The position numbers and the translations under genes are program-made. DNA of 56,091 nucleotides. It comes from PNKC01 sp039917655 (GTDB lineage Bacteria; Chloroflexota; Dehalococcoidia; Tepidiformales; Tepidiformaceae). Location: positions 1 through 56,091 of the forward strand of contig JBDSJC010000123.1 of assembly GCA_039917655.1 (NCBI GenBank). Direction: 5' to 3'. Positions 16,947-25,819 of this stretch are shown here, one piece after another. The notes beneath the pieces were generated by a model, which worked only from the letters and a program-made list of their open reading frames with translations, was not told the origin of the DNA and did not search any database. Numbering within the stretch: the stretch's first letter is position 1; each line of letters opens with the position of its first letter.

Positions 16947-17960
16947 GTGGACGCGATCGTGCTGGTTGGCGGGCAGGGGACGCGGCTGCGGCCGCTTACC
17001 TTTGCGCGTCACAAGAGCCTTGTGCCGGTCCTCAACCGTCCGGCGATCGACTACCTGTTCGCATGGCTGCGGCGCTCCGGCTTCACCCGCGCCGTGCTCG
17101 CGATCGGCCAGAACAACGACGACCTGGCTCACGCCTACCCAACGGGCGACTACGACGGACTGCGCATCCAACTTGTCCAGGAGACCGCGCGGCTGGAGTC
17201 TGGCGGGGCGATCCGCAACGCTGTCCAGGCGGCGGGCATCACCGGCCGGTTCACGGTGCTCAACGGCGACGTCTTCGTGGACTTCGACTACGCGGACGCG
17301 CTTGCCACGCACGAGCGGCTGTGCGCGGACCTGACGCTTGCACTGTACCCGGTGCCAAACCCATCGTCCTTTGGCGTCGCGGCGGTAGATGGCGAATCGC
17401 TGGTGACGGGGTTCGTGGAGAAGCCGCCGCCGGGTACCGAGCCATCGAACTTAATTAACGCCGGTGTCTGGATCTTCGAACGCGGGCTGGTGGACGAGAT
17501 TCCGCCGGGGCCTGTGCGCGTGGAGGAGACGCTCTTTCCGTCCCTGGTGGCGCGTCGCCGGCGAGTGATTGGGTACGAGTTCAGCGGCATCTGGGCAGAT
17601 ATCGGCACGCCAGCGCGGTACCTCGCATTGAACCGGGCGCTTCTCAGTGGCAGGAACGTGGTCCACGAGTCTGCGACCGTTGATTCGGCAGCGAACGTTG
17701 CTGCTTCGTGCATCGGGGAACGCACCAGGCTCTCAGCCGGCAGCAGGGTGAGCGGCAGCATCCTCTGGGAGGATGTGTCGGTCGGGGAGGATGCAGCCGT
17801 TTCGGACAGCATCCTGGCCGATGGCGTGCGGATCGGTGCCGGAGCAACGGTGACCGGCGCGGTGATCGGTCAGGGAGCGGTCGTTGCGGATGGCGCGCGT
17901 GTCCCTTCTGGGACATCGATCGAGGCGGGCGCGCGTTATCATGGGACGCATGACCGTTAA
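16947..17960 (+). CDS. sugar-phosphate nucleotidyltransferase (GDP-/ADP-sugar pyrophosphorylase type)
   Basis: A 337-residue enzyme with the nucleotidyltransferase signature LVGGQGTRLRPLT at the N-terminus, LNGDVFVDFDY (metal Asp) near residue 110, VEKPPPGTEPSNLINAGVW (sugar-binding) near 160 and a C-terminal left-handed beta-helix of hexapeptide repeats (about 240-330). This is the layout of mannose-1-phosphate guanylyltransferase and glucose-1-phosphate nucleotidyltransferases; which sugar and nucleotide are used is not certain. GTG start. The next two genes make hexose-1-phosphate from fructose-6-phosphate, its substrate. Confidence 0.88.
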   Translation: MDAIVLVGGQGTRLRPLTFARHKSLVPVLNRPAIDYLFAWLRRSGFTRAVLAIGQNNDDLAHAYPTGDYDGLRIQLVQETARLESGGAIRNAVQAAGITGRFTVLNGDVFVDFDYADALATHERLCADLTLALYPVPNPSSFGVAAVDGESLVTGFVEKPPPGTEPSNLINAGVWIFERGLVDEIPPGPVRVEETLFPSLVARRRRVIGYEFSGIWADIGTPARYLALNRALLSGRNVVHESATVDSAANVAASCIGERTRLSAGSRVSGSILWEDVSVGEDAAVSDSILADGVRIGAGATVTGAVIGQGAVVADGARVPSGTSIEAGARYHGTHDR

Positions 17961-19374
17961 CCCAGTGCAGTTCGGGACCGATGGTTGGCGTGCCATCATC
18001 GGCGAGACGTTTACCTTCGACAACGTCCGGGCCTGCGCCCAGGCCGTCGCAGACCATTTCGCAGAGACGCGCGGCAAAGCCAAGCCGGTGGTGGTGGGCT
18101 ACGACACCCGCTTCCTCAGCGACGAATTCGCCCTGGCCGTCGCCCGCGTGATGGCCGGAAACGGTTTTCAGGTGCAGCTTGCAGACCGGCCCGCCCCCAC
18201 GCCGGCGATCAGTTGGCGGATCATCGAAGTGGGCGCCTGCGGTGGGGTGGTGGTCACGAGCAGCCACAACCCGTTTCGCTGGAATGGCATCAAGGTGAAA
18301 CCGTACTACGGCGGGAGCGCGAGTCCCGAGATCGTAGCCGATATTGAGCGACGGGTACCGGCAATTCTCGGAGACCCGTCGAAGATCCTGATGGCGCCCG
18401 AAAACGATGCGGCAATCTCCCGGTTCGACCCAGTGCCCGGCTACCTCGCAAAGCTTGCGTCGCAGGTGGACGTGCCGCGGATCAAGGCGGCCGGGCTGCG
18501 CATTGCTGTTGACCCCATGTACGGCACCGGCGTGGGCTTCTTCGAACAGCTTCTGGGCGGCGGCAAGACCACGGTGACGGAGATTCACAGCGAACGCAAC
18601 CCGCTCTTCCCCGGCATCCGAGCGCCCGAGCCGATCGATTCGAACCTCGGCGACTTCATGAGACTGATCGCTGACGGCGGCTTCGATATCGGAGTGGCGA
18701 CCGACGGTGACTCAGACCGGCTGGGAGTGGTCGACGAAGCCGGCGTCTACGTCGATCAGCTCAGGACGTTCGCCCTGCTGGTGAACTACCTGCTCGGCCA
18801 GCGTAAGCTCAAGGGCGCGATCGTGAAGTCCGTAACGACGACTGACATGGCCCGGCTGCTTGCGCTGCATTACGGCGCCCCCTTCTTCGAAACGCCAGTC
18901 GGCTTCAAACACATTGGGCCGCTGATGATGCGCGAAGACGCGCTTATCGGCGGCGAGGAGAGTGGGGGGTACGGTTTCCGCGGCCATCTGCCGGAGCGCG
19001 ACGGCATCCTCGCCGGGCTCTTTCTGTTGGACTACGTGGCTGCCACGGGCAAGCGACCCTCGCAGCTCCTCGAAGAGGTGTTCGCGATCACGGGGCCGCA
19101 TTTCTACCAGCGGATCGATTTCGAGCTGGAGCCTGGTTCCAACGCCAAAATCAAGGCGACCCTGGACGCCGCGAAACCGGCCGAGATCGCCGGCCGTCCC
19201 ATCACAAGCTCAGACCGCACTGATGGCTGGCGATTCTTCATTGAGGAAGGCTGGTTGCTGCTCAGGCTCTCGGGCACCGAGCCGCTGCTGCGCATCTACA
19301 CCGAGGTGCGGGACGAATCGCTTGTCACTCCTGTGCTCGACGCGGGCATGGCGATCGCGGGCGTTTCGCGGTGA
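17950..19374 (+). CDS. phosphoglucomutase/phosphomannomutase
   Basis: A 474-residue alpha-D-phosphohexomutase that interconverts hexose-6- and hexose-1-phosphate. The four signature loops are present: VVTSSHNPFRWNGIK (catalytic phosphoserine) near residue 105, ATDGDSDRLGVVDE (metal) near 255, GGEESGGYGFRGHLPERDG (sugar) near 335 and LRLSGTEPLLRIYTE (phosphate) near 440. The ATG at 17950 is chosen because the FGTDGWR block follows directly; an in-frame ATG lies 9 nt upstream. It overlaps the nucleotidyltransferase by 11 nt. Confidence 0.92.
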   Translation: MTVNPVQFGTDGWRAIIGETFTFDNVRACAQAVADHFAETRGKAKPVVVGYDTRFLSDEFALAVARVMAGNGFQVQLADRPAPTPAISWRIIEVGACGGVVVTSSHNPFRWNGIKVKPYYGGSASPEIVADIERRVPAILGDPSKILMAPENDAAISRFDPVPGYLAKLASQVDVPRIKAAGLRIAVDPMYGTGVGFFEQLLGGGKTTVTEIHSERNPLFPGIRAPEPIDSNLGDFMRLIADGGFDIGVATDGDSDRLGVVDEAGVYVDQLRTFALLVNYLLGQRKLKGAIVKSVTTTDMARLLALHYGAPFFETPVGFKHIGPLMMREDALIGGEESGGYGFRGHLPERDGILAGLFLLDYVAATGKRPSQLLEEVFAITGPHFYQRIDFELEPGSNAKIKATLDAAKPAEIAGRPITSSDRTDGWRFFIEEGWLLLRLSGTEPLLRIYTEVRDESLVTPVLDAGMAIAGVSR

Positions 19375-20441
19375 GCGTCCTCGATGACCCGTCCTTGCTA
19401 GCGCTGGATGGGGACGGGATGCTCGGCCACATCGCCAGCGTGGGGAGCGAGCTGTGGCGGGCGTGGAAGGCATCCGAGCATCTCGAGCTTCCCGCCGGAG
19501 CCGCGCGGGCAACGAACGTAGTGCTTGCCGGTATGGGCGGGTCGGCGACCGCCAGTGACTACTTTGCCGCGCTCTGCGCCGAGTCTGCCCGGTTGCCGGT
19601 GTACGGTTGCCGCGGCTACGCCCTGCCGAACTATGTTTCCGAGCGCAGCCTGGTGGTCGTCTCGTCCTATAGCGGCGATACGGAAGAGGCGCTCAGCGTC
19701 TACGACGAGGCGCGGAAGCGCGGAGCGGCGCTGTTGTGCATCACCACCGGCGGCCGTCTCGGGGGGCGTGCAGCGGAGGATGGCGTGGCCGTCCACCGCA
19801 TTGACTACCAGGGCAAGCCTCGGACGGCCATCGCGCACGGGCTGGCGCCGTTGCTCCGGATTGGCGTGCAGCTTGGACTGCTGACGATAGGCGATGGGGA
19901 AGTGGAGCAGGCCGGTAGGGCGCACGGCGAGCTGACCGGGCAGGATTTCGCGCCAACGGCGCCGTTCGAACGAAACGGCGCGAAGCAGGTGGCGGCGAAG
20001 CTGTTTGGGCGGACGCCGTTCGTGGTGGGGAGCGAGCAGATGGCGCCGACGGCGACGCGCTTTCGCAACCAACTCGCCGAGAACGGCAAGGTGCTCGGCG
20101 CCGCGGACCCGTTCCCCGAGGCCGCCCACAACCTGATCGTTGGCCTGGGCACGGGCGAGTTGGTCGCGGACCGCGTGGCGCTCGTGGCGATCGAGTCGCG
20201 GATGCGATCAGACCGGCGCACGGTTGCCAAGCTGGACGCCTTCTGCGCTCAGTTCGAGGCGGCGGGCATCCCCGTCGCGCGGATCGACGTTGGCGCGGAC
20301 CGTTTGCTCCAGGGGCTGCTCGTGGGCACCGCCTGGGGCGACTACGTGTCGTTCTACCTGGCCCTGCTCAACGGCGTGGACCCCACCCCAATCCCGCAGA
20401 TCGATCAACTGAAGCTCGCCCTTACTCAGCCCCGAGGGTGA
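19371..20441 (+). CDS. bifunctional phosphoglucose/phosphomannose isomerase
   Basis: A 356-residue SIS-domain isomerase of the PGI/PMI type, which converts glucose-6- or mannose-6-phosphate to fructose-6-phosphate. VLAGMGGSATASDYFAALC near residue 50 and VVSSYSGDTEEALSVYDEA near 95 are the phosphosugar loops. ENGKVLGAADPFPEAAHN supplies the catalytic Glu/His region. GTG start with a 4-nt overlap (GTGA), so the three sugar genes form one coupled operon. Bifunctional PGI/PMI enzymes are common in archaea and Chloroflexota. Confidence 0.9.
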   Translation: MSVLDDPSLLALDGDGMLGHIASVGSELWRAWKASEHLELPAGAARATNVVLAGMGGSATASDYFAALCAESARLPVYGCRGYALPNYVSERSLVVVSSYSGDTEEALSVYDEARKRGAALLCITTGGRLGGRAAEDGVAVHRIDYQGKPRTAIAHGLAPLLRIGVQLGLLTIGDGEVEQAGRAHGELTGQDFAPTAPFERNGAKQVAAKLFGRTPFVVGSEQMAPTATRFRNQLAENGKVLGAADPFPEAAHNLIVGLGTGELVADRVALVAIESRMRSDRRTVAKLDAFCAQFEAAGIPVARIDVGADRLLQGLLVGTAWGDYVSFYLALLNGVDPTPIPQIDQLKLALTQPRG

Positions 20442-20480
20442 ACGTGGGGTGACCGCGGCTTTGCTGTACCCTTAGGGCCA

Positions 20481-21677
20481 ATGGTTCGAGCCCTTCACTC
20501 CACCGCTGCCTTAGTCGACCGTGCGTACCTCGTTGCCGCGGACCTCCAGGGGTCGCTTCTGCCCGCCGCCGAATCCCTCTCGGAGCTTGCGGAACTCGCG
20601 CGCACAGCCGGCGCCAGGGTAGTGGGACGGACCACGCAACGGCTCGACCACCCGGCAGTTGCGACGTACATCGGCAGCGGCAAGGTGGAAGAGGTGAAGG
20701 CGGCGGCGGCAGAGCTTGAGGCCAACGTCGTGATTTTCGACGACGAGTTGGCACCGTCTCAGCAGCGAAACCTCGAAAAGGCGCTCGGCACGAAAGTGAT
20801 CGACCGCACGGCGCTAATTCTCGACATCTTTGCGACGCGCGCGCACACCCGCGAAGGCCGGCTACAGGTGGCGTTGGCGCAGATGCAGTACCTCCTTCCG
20901 CGGCTGGCCGGCCAGTGGTCCCACCTCGAGCGGATGGAGGGCGCGATCGGCACTCGTGGGCCTGGCGAAACGCAGATCGAAACCGACCGCCGGCTGATCA
21001 ACAGCCGCATCAGCCGATTTAAGCGGGAGTTGGAGGATGTACGCACCCAGCGAGCGCTCTACCGGCGACGGCGACAGCGAAACGGCATCCCGGTGATCGC
21101 GCTGGTCGGCTACACCAACGCCGGTAAGTCGACCCTCATGCGGGCGCTCTCGGGGGCCGACGTGCTCGCTGAGAACAAGCTCTTCGCCACGCTCGACCCG
21201 GTGACCCGCCGCCTCCGGCTGGCGACCGGCGAAGTGGTGCTTTTGACGGACACCGTGGGGTTCATCCAGAAGCTGCCGACGGACCTCGTGGCGGCCTTCC
21301 GCGCCACTCTCGAAGAGTTGGCCGAGGCTGACCTGCTGCTGCACGTGATCGATATCTCCCATCCGAACGCCTTTGAACAGACGCAGGCCGTGGACGCCAC
21401 CCTGGCCGACCTTGGTGTGGTCGAACGGCCCCGCCTGCTCGCCCTGAACAAGGTCGATCTGCTGAAGGATAAGGACGGGCGACGGGTCGAGAACTATGAC
21501 GAGGCCCGGACGGTCGTTCACGGCGCCGGGGCGCCGCCGCGCAACGTCGTCCTCGTTTCGGCCGAAAAGCGCTGGGGACTTGGCACGGTGCTGGACCGAA
21601 TCGCGGATGCGCTGGACGGCGGGCTGGAGCAGTTGGAGTTCCCTGCCGCCGATCTACTGGCCCCCGCGTTTGAATAG
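20481..21677 (+). CDS. hflX: GTPase HflX
   Basis: A 398-residue translational GTPase that splits stalled ribosomes. The N-terminal HflX domain includes TYIGSGKVEEVK and VIFDDELAPSQQRNLE. The GTERGP-like GTRGPGETQIETDRRLI motif precedes a coiled linker. The G domain shows G1 GYTNAGKSTL near residue 215, G3 DTVGFIQKLP near 260 and G4 NKVDLL near 325. A TACCCT box ends 8 nt before ATG, without a clear Shine-Dalgarno, so it may be leaderless. Confidence 0.96.
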   Translation: MVRALHSTAALVDRAYLVAADLQGSLLPAAESLSELAELARTAGARVVGRTTQRLDHPAVATYIGSGKVEEVKAAAAELEANVVIFDDELAPSQQRNLEKALGTKVIDRTALILDIFATRAHTREGRLQVALAQMQYLLPRLAGQWSHLERMEGAIGTRGPGETQIETDRRLINSRISRFKRELEDVRTQRALYRRRRQRNGIPVIALVGYTNAGKSTLMRALSGADVLAENKLFATLDPVTRRLRLATGEVVLLTDTVGFIQKLPTDLVAAFRATLEELAEADLLLHVIDISHPNAFEQTQAVDATLADLGVVERPRLLALNKVDLLKDKDGRRVENYDEARTVVHGAGAPPRNVVLVSAEKRWGLGTVLDRIADALDGGLEQLEFPAADLLAPAFE

Positions 21678-21705
21678 CTCCGAGGTTCCCGGTAGAACAG
21701 GAGCA

Positions 21706-22998
21706 ATGGCCGTTACTCAGCACCCTTCCGCCCAGAAACCATCCACGCCGGTCCACCCCGGCCCGCTCGCCGGATACCGCATTCTCGACCTTGCCGACGA
21801 GAAGGGGCAGCTCTGTGCCCGCCTGCTCAGCGAACTGGGGGCCGAGGTGATCAAAATCGAACCTCGCGAAGGCGATCCAACGCGCGCCAATGGCCCCTTC
21901 TTTCGCGGAGATCCAGGCCCAGAGATGAGCGGCTACTGGTGGGCGATGAATGCGGGCAAGCGATCGATTACCTGTGAACTGCGGCTCGAACCGGGACGCG
22001 ACCTCTTTCGCCAACTCATCGCGCAATCCGACATACTGATCGAAACGTCGATGCCCGGCGAAATGGCCGCCCTCGGGCTCGATTACACCGCACTGCGAGA
22101 GGTGAACCCGTCCCTTGTCATGGTCAGCATCACGAACTTCGGCCAGACGGGGCCGTACTGCGGCTGGCAGGCCACCGATATCGTCGGTTCCGCGATGGGC
22201 GGGCACATGTATCTAAACGGCGATGAAGAGCATGGCCCCCTGCGCACGACCGCGCCGCAGGCCTACACGCAGGTCAACTTTCAGGCCGCCGTGGGCGCGA
22301 TGACGGCCCTCTACGCGCGCGGTGTAAACGACGGACTCGGCCAGCACGTGGACGTTTCGATGCAGGAATCGATGACTGTCGCCATGGACAACAACCAGCC
22401 GATCTGGGACATCAAGCGGATCAATCCGCGCCGTCCTGGTTTGCGGCGCAACAACGCCGGTGTGCTCGGCGCGCGCTATCTGTTCGAGACGAGCGACGGT
22501 TGGCTGACGGCACTGAGCGCAGGAGGGCTGATTGGCCCCGGCGCGGGGGCGATCATCGATTGGCTGGCGGAATCGGGGGAAGCGCGCGGGCTGAATTCGC
22601 CCCAATGGCGCGAGAAGCTTACCACCCTGACGCCCCTCGAGCCTGCCGAGCTGGCCCACCTGGAGGAGACGATGTCGCTCTTCTGCCGCACGCGCGAGAA
22701 AGAGGCGCTGGTGGCCGAAGCGCAGCGGCGCGGCGCCGGTTGGGCGCCGGTATTCGGCCCACGCGAACTCGTCGAGAGCAAGCAGTTGGCTGCCCGCGAG
22801 TACTGGGTGCGAGTCACCCACGAGGACATCGGCGAGTCATTCATCTACCCTGGCGCGCCGTTCAAGCTGAGCGCCACTCCGTGGACGCAGGGTGGGCGGG
22901 CGCCACACATCGGCGAGCACAACGAGCAGATCTACGGTGGGCTGCTCGGTCTCGAACCGGCCGACCTTCGGCGCCTGAAAATGAAGATGGTGCTTTGA
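21706..22998 (+). CDS. CaiB/BaiF family (class III) CoA-transferase, subunit 1
   Basis: A 430-residue protein with the family pattern: GYRILDLADEKGQLCARLLSELGAEVIKIEP at the N-terminus, NAGKRSITCEL near 85 and GQHVDVSMQESM near 210, where Asp is the expected covalent carboxylate. A longer upstream frame exists, but ATG at 21706 has AGGAG in front and begins before the conserved domain. Its stop overlaps the next CoA-transferase start (TGATG). Class III enzymes move CoA between carboxylic acids; substrates are unknown. Confidence 0.88.
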   Translation: MAVTQHPSAQKPSTPVHPGPLAGYRILDLADEKGQLCARLLSELGAEVIKIEPREGDPTRANGPFFRGDPGPEMSGYWWAMNAGKRSITCELRLEPGRDLFRQLIAQSDILIETSMPGEMAALGLDYTALREVNPSLVMVSITNFGQTGPYCGWQATDIVGSAMGGHMYLNGDEEHGPLRTTAPQAYTQVNFQAAVGAMTALYARGVNDGLGQHVDVSMQESMTVAMDNNQPIWDIKRINPRRPGLRRNNAGVLGARYLFETSDGWLTALSAGGLIGPGAGAIIDWLAESGEARGLNSPQWREKLTTLTPLEPAELAHLEETMSLFCRTREKEALVAEAQRRGAGWAPVFGPRELVESKQLAAREYWVRVTHEDIGESFIYPGAPFKLSATPWTQGGRAPHIGEHNEQIYGGLLGLEPADLRRLKMKMVL

Positions 22999-24293
22999 TG
23001 CCCGTCGAAAAGGGCCGAAAGCAGCCGTTTGAAGGTCTTCGCGTGGCGGACCTGGCCTGGGTCGGTGTCGGGCCGTTGGTGAGCAAGTATCTCGCGGACC
23101 ACGGCGCCGAAGTAATCCGTGTCGAATCCACCACCTACCCCGAGACGTTGCGCCGCGTTGGACCATTTGTCGATGACATCCCAAACGTCGATGGCTCGGG
23201 CTATTACGCGAACTTCAACAGCTCCAAGCTCTGCATGTCGGTGAACCTGAAGCACGCGCGGGGACCGGAGATGGTGAAGCGGCTGGTGGCGCAGTGCGAT
23301 GTGGTCACCGAATCGTTTACGCCGGGGACCATGGCTCGCTTTGGACTGGACTACGAATCGCTACGAGCTGTACGCGAGGACATCGTGATGATTTCGATGC
23401 CGCTTTACGGCCAGGATGGTCCGTGGGGCAGCTACATGGGCTACGGTCACGTGCTCCAGGCGGCCGCGGGCATCAATCACCTCACCGGTTGGCCCGATGA
23501 GCCGCCGATCGGCACAGGGGTGGCGTACACCGACTTCCTGGTGCCGCACATCGCCGCCACCGCGCTCATCGCCGCGCTGGACTACCGCCGACGGACGGGC
23601 ATCGGGCAGTACATCGACTTCAGCCAGATGGAGGGCGCCGTCCATGGACTGGGCACGGCGATTCTCGATTGGACGGCCAACGGCCACGAGCAGACGCGCA
23701 TGGGAAACCGCGACCCAGAGGCCGCGCCTCACGGCTGCTACGTCTGCCGCGACGGCCGCTACGTGGTACTCGCCTGCCGCACGGAGAAGCACTGGGAGAG
23801 CTTCAAGGCAGCGTTGGGCCGCCCGGAATGGTGCGACCTGGAGCGCATGCGGCGGCGCTGGCAACGATTGAACGAACAGAGGGAGATCGACCGCCACATC
23901 CAGGCGTGGCTGGACGCCGTGACCCTTGATCCCGCGCGGCCCGAAGCGGTGGCCGACGATGCGCCCGATGTGCCCGCCGATTGGCGGTTCACGACGGCCG
24001 AGCTGGTGGCGCATTTCCAGCGATTTGGCGTGCCCTGCGGCATGGTCCAGTCTCCTGAAGAGATGCGCGCCGACCCCCAGTTGGCGCACCGCAAGCACTA
24101 CTGGCAGCTACAGCACCCCACGATGGGGCTGCGCACGTACGACGGGCCCGCCTTCCGGCTCTCCGAGACGCCCGGCGTCCTGCGCAAGGCGGCGCCACTC
24201 CTCGGCGAGGACAACGAGTACGTCTACCGCGACCTGATCGGCCTGGACGAAGACGAATTCGTGGACCTGCTCGCCGACGGCGCGCTCGACTGA
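22998..24293 (+). CDS. CaiB/BaiF family (class III) CoA-transferase, subunit 2
   Basis: A 431-residue paralogue of the preceding gene: GLRVADLAWVGVGPLVSKYLADHGAEVIRVES at the N-terminus, the GLDYESLRAVREDIVMISMPLYGQDGPW block and GQYIDFSQMEGAV near 205 with the catalytic Asp. The 1-nt overlap implies equal, coupled production. Adjacent CaiB/BaiF pairs can form heteromers, as in benzylsuccinate (BbsEF) and malate (Smt) CoA-transferases, so these may be two halves of one enzyme. Substrates unknown. Confidence 0.88.
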   Translation: MPVEKGRKQPFEGLRVADLAWVGVGPLVSKYLADHGAEVIRVESTTYPETLRRVGPFVDDIPNVDGSGYYANFNSSKLCMSVNLKHARGPEMVKRLVAQCDVVTESFTPGTMARFGLDYESLRAVREDIVMISMPLYGQDGPWGSYMGYGHVLQAAAGINHLTGWPDEPPIGTGVAYTDFLVPHIAATALIAALDYRRRTGIGQYIDFSQMEGAVHGLGTAILDWTANGHEQTRMGNRDPEAAPHGCYVCRDGRYVVLACRTEKHWESFKAALGRPEWCDLERMRRRWQRLNEQREIDRHIQAWLDAVTLDPARPEAVADDAPDVPADWRFTTAELVAHFQRFGVPCGMVQSPEEMRADPQLAHRKHYWQLQHPTMGLRTYDGPAFRLSETPGVLRKAAPLLGEDNEYVYRDLIGLDEDEFVDLLADGALD

Positions 24294-24337
24294 AGCGGCT
24301 AGCATGCCGCAGGTGCAGCGACGGCTGACGACGCGAA

Positions 24338-24362
24338 AGAGCCCAGCACAAAGCCGGGCTCT
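24338..24362. terminator. bidirectional hairpin terminator
   Basis: A 10-bp inverted repeat, AGAGCCCAGC with loop ACAAA and GCCGGGCTCT (one G-T pair), lies between the convergent CoA-transferase and oxidase operons. T-runs are weak, so efficiency is uncertain. Confidence 0.6.
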
Positions 24363-24381
24363 GGTTTCGATTTCACGCAGC

Positions 24382-24405
24382 GACTGACTCGCTGACTGAC
24401 TCGCT
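24382..24405. repeat. 12-bp tandem duplication spanning a stop codon
   Basis: GACTGACTCGCT occurs twice in direct tandem. The end of the second copy supplies part of the stop codon of the double-cupredoxin gene. It looks like a small slippage product. Confidence 0.8.
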
Positions 24406-25789
24406 ACGTCACGTCGAACTCGCCGAACATCTGGTCCGGGTGCAGGTCGCACTGGAAGTAGTACTTGCCCGCTGCGGCGGGGGTGAACTTCAGCGACTCT
24501 GACTGACCACCGTCGATGATCTTGCCTTCCGCCCCGGGGGCGAGCGTCTTGCCGTCCTTTTTGTCGAGGATGTGGAGGTTGTGTTTCGCCTTACCCTTGT
24601 TCGAGAACGAAACGGTAGCTTCCTTTCCGGCGGCGGCCGTGAGCTTCGCCTGGTCGAACTTGTTGTCGGTCGCAATCACGGCTGTGCCTCCTGCCGGAGC
24701 TGCCGCTCCTCCCGCGGGCGCCGCGGCAGCTCCGGGCGCGGGCGCTCCGTCTTTGACCGTAAACGTTCCGCTCATCTGGTCGGGGTGCAGGTCGCACTGG
24801 AAGTAGTAAGCGCCGGCTGCGGGCGTTTTGAAGCTGATGGGTTCGCTCTGCCCGCCGTCGATAATCTTCCCTTCGCCGCCGGTGGCCAGGGTCGCGCCCC
24901 CCGCTTTGTTGAGGAAGTGGATGTTGTGCTTCGCCTTGCCGGCGTTCTTGAACTCGAACGTGACATCGGTGTTGGGCGGCGCTTCGAGCGTAGCTTTGTC
25001 GAACTTGTTGTCGGTCGCGGTGACCAGGTTGCCAGCAGCCGGCGCCGTTCCACCCGGTCCCGGCACTGCGGCGTTGGCCGCTTCGCCGCCGTGCGCGAAG
25101 AGGTTGAGGCCCGCGCCGACCATCAGCCCGAAGACGAGCAGCGAACCGAGCACGGCAACAGCCGGTCCCATGCCGAAGCGGAAAGCCACCTCCTTCGTGT
25201 CGCGCACCACTTCCATGTCGAACACCTGGACCGAGCCAGGTAGTACGTCGTCCGGGTGAGCGGCGATGGAGTCGAGCAGCGTGCGGCGCGTCTCTTCGTA
25301 GGTGGCGAGGCCTTCGCGGTTGGACCAGGTGGTCTCGACGAGTACCTGGGACGGCCCGGTTTCGGCGGGCGAAGCGATGATTCGCAGGTCTTGGAAGCCT
25401 GCGAGGTCGCGCAGGGTGCTATCGGCGTTGCCGAGTGTGGCGAGGATGCCGCCGGCGGCGCGGGAGGCAACAAGACGCCCTTCAGCAATGGCGAAAGTGA
25501 CGACCTGCGTGAAGCGCGCCTCGCGCGCCGTCGTCATCGCACCTTCCTCGGCCTTCTTTTTCATCCGGCCGTCTTCGTACGCCCAACCGAGTCCGCTGAT
25601 CAGCGTGAGCAGACCTGACGCGCCGAGCAGCGGCCCGGCGATCTGGTTGTTCCGGTCCCGTGACCACCAGACGAGCGCGAGCATGAGGGCCATTGAAGCG
25701 ATTCCGGCCACGAAAGGCCAAACGCTCGGGTCCGGCATGTGGATGCCGTGATCACCGTGGTCCTCGTGTTCGCTGCTGTGTTGATCCAT
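24404..25789 (-). CDS. oxidase-associated membrane protein with two cupredoxin domains
   Basis: A 461-residue protein with an unusual order. It begins with a His-rich cytoplasmic-type N-terminus (1-18) and two membrane helices (about 23-42 and 50-70), a hairpin like small cytochrome oxidase subunit IV. An alpha/beta soluble region follows (about 92-200, with a ferredoxin-like/ABM-like pattern), then a third helix (208-232), a Gly/Ala/Pro linker and two plastocyanin-like domains (about 253-345 and 368-461). Both have full type-1 copper ligands: His288, Cys332, His335, Met339 and His403, Cys447, His450, Met454. It is the last gene of the ctaC-ctaD-ctaE operon, 30 nt after ctaE. It probably carries electrons to the CuA site of subunit II; this is inference. 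Confidence 0.8.
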   Translation of the reverse strand: MDQHSSEHEDHGDHGIHMPDPSVWPFVAGIASMALMLALVWWSRDRNNQIAGPLLGASGLLTLISGLGWAYEDGRMKKKAEEGAMTTAREARFTQVVTFAIAEGRLVASRAAGGILATLGNADSTLRDLAGFQDLRIIASPAETGPSQVLVETTWSNREGLATYEETRRTLLDSIAAHPDDVLPGSVQVFDMEVVRDTKEVAFRFGMGPAVAVLGSLLVFGLMVGAGLNLFAHGGEAANAAVPGPGGTAPAAGNLVTATDNKFDKATLEAPPNTDVTFEFKNAGKAKHNIHFLNKAGGATLATGGEGKIIDGGQSEPISFKTPAAGAYYFQCDLHPDQMSGTFTVKDGAPAPGAAAAPAGGAAAPAGGTAVIATDNKFDQAKLTAAAGKEATVSFSNKGKAKHNLHILDKKDGKTLAPGAEGKIIDGGQSESLKFTPAAAGKYYFQCDLHPDQMFGEFDVT

Positions 25790-25819
25790 TCCGGTGTGTA
25801 CTCCTGGTGCCGCGGCTGG

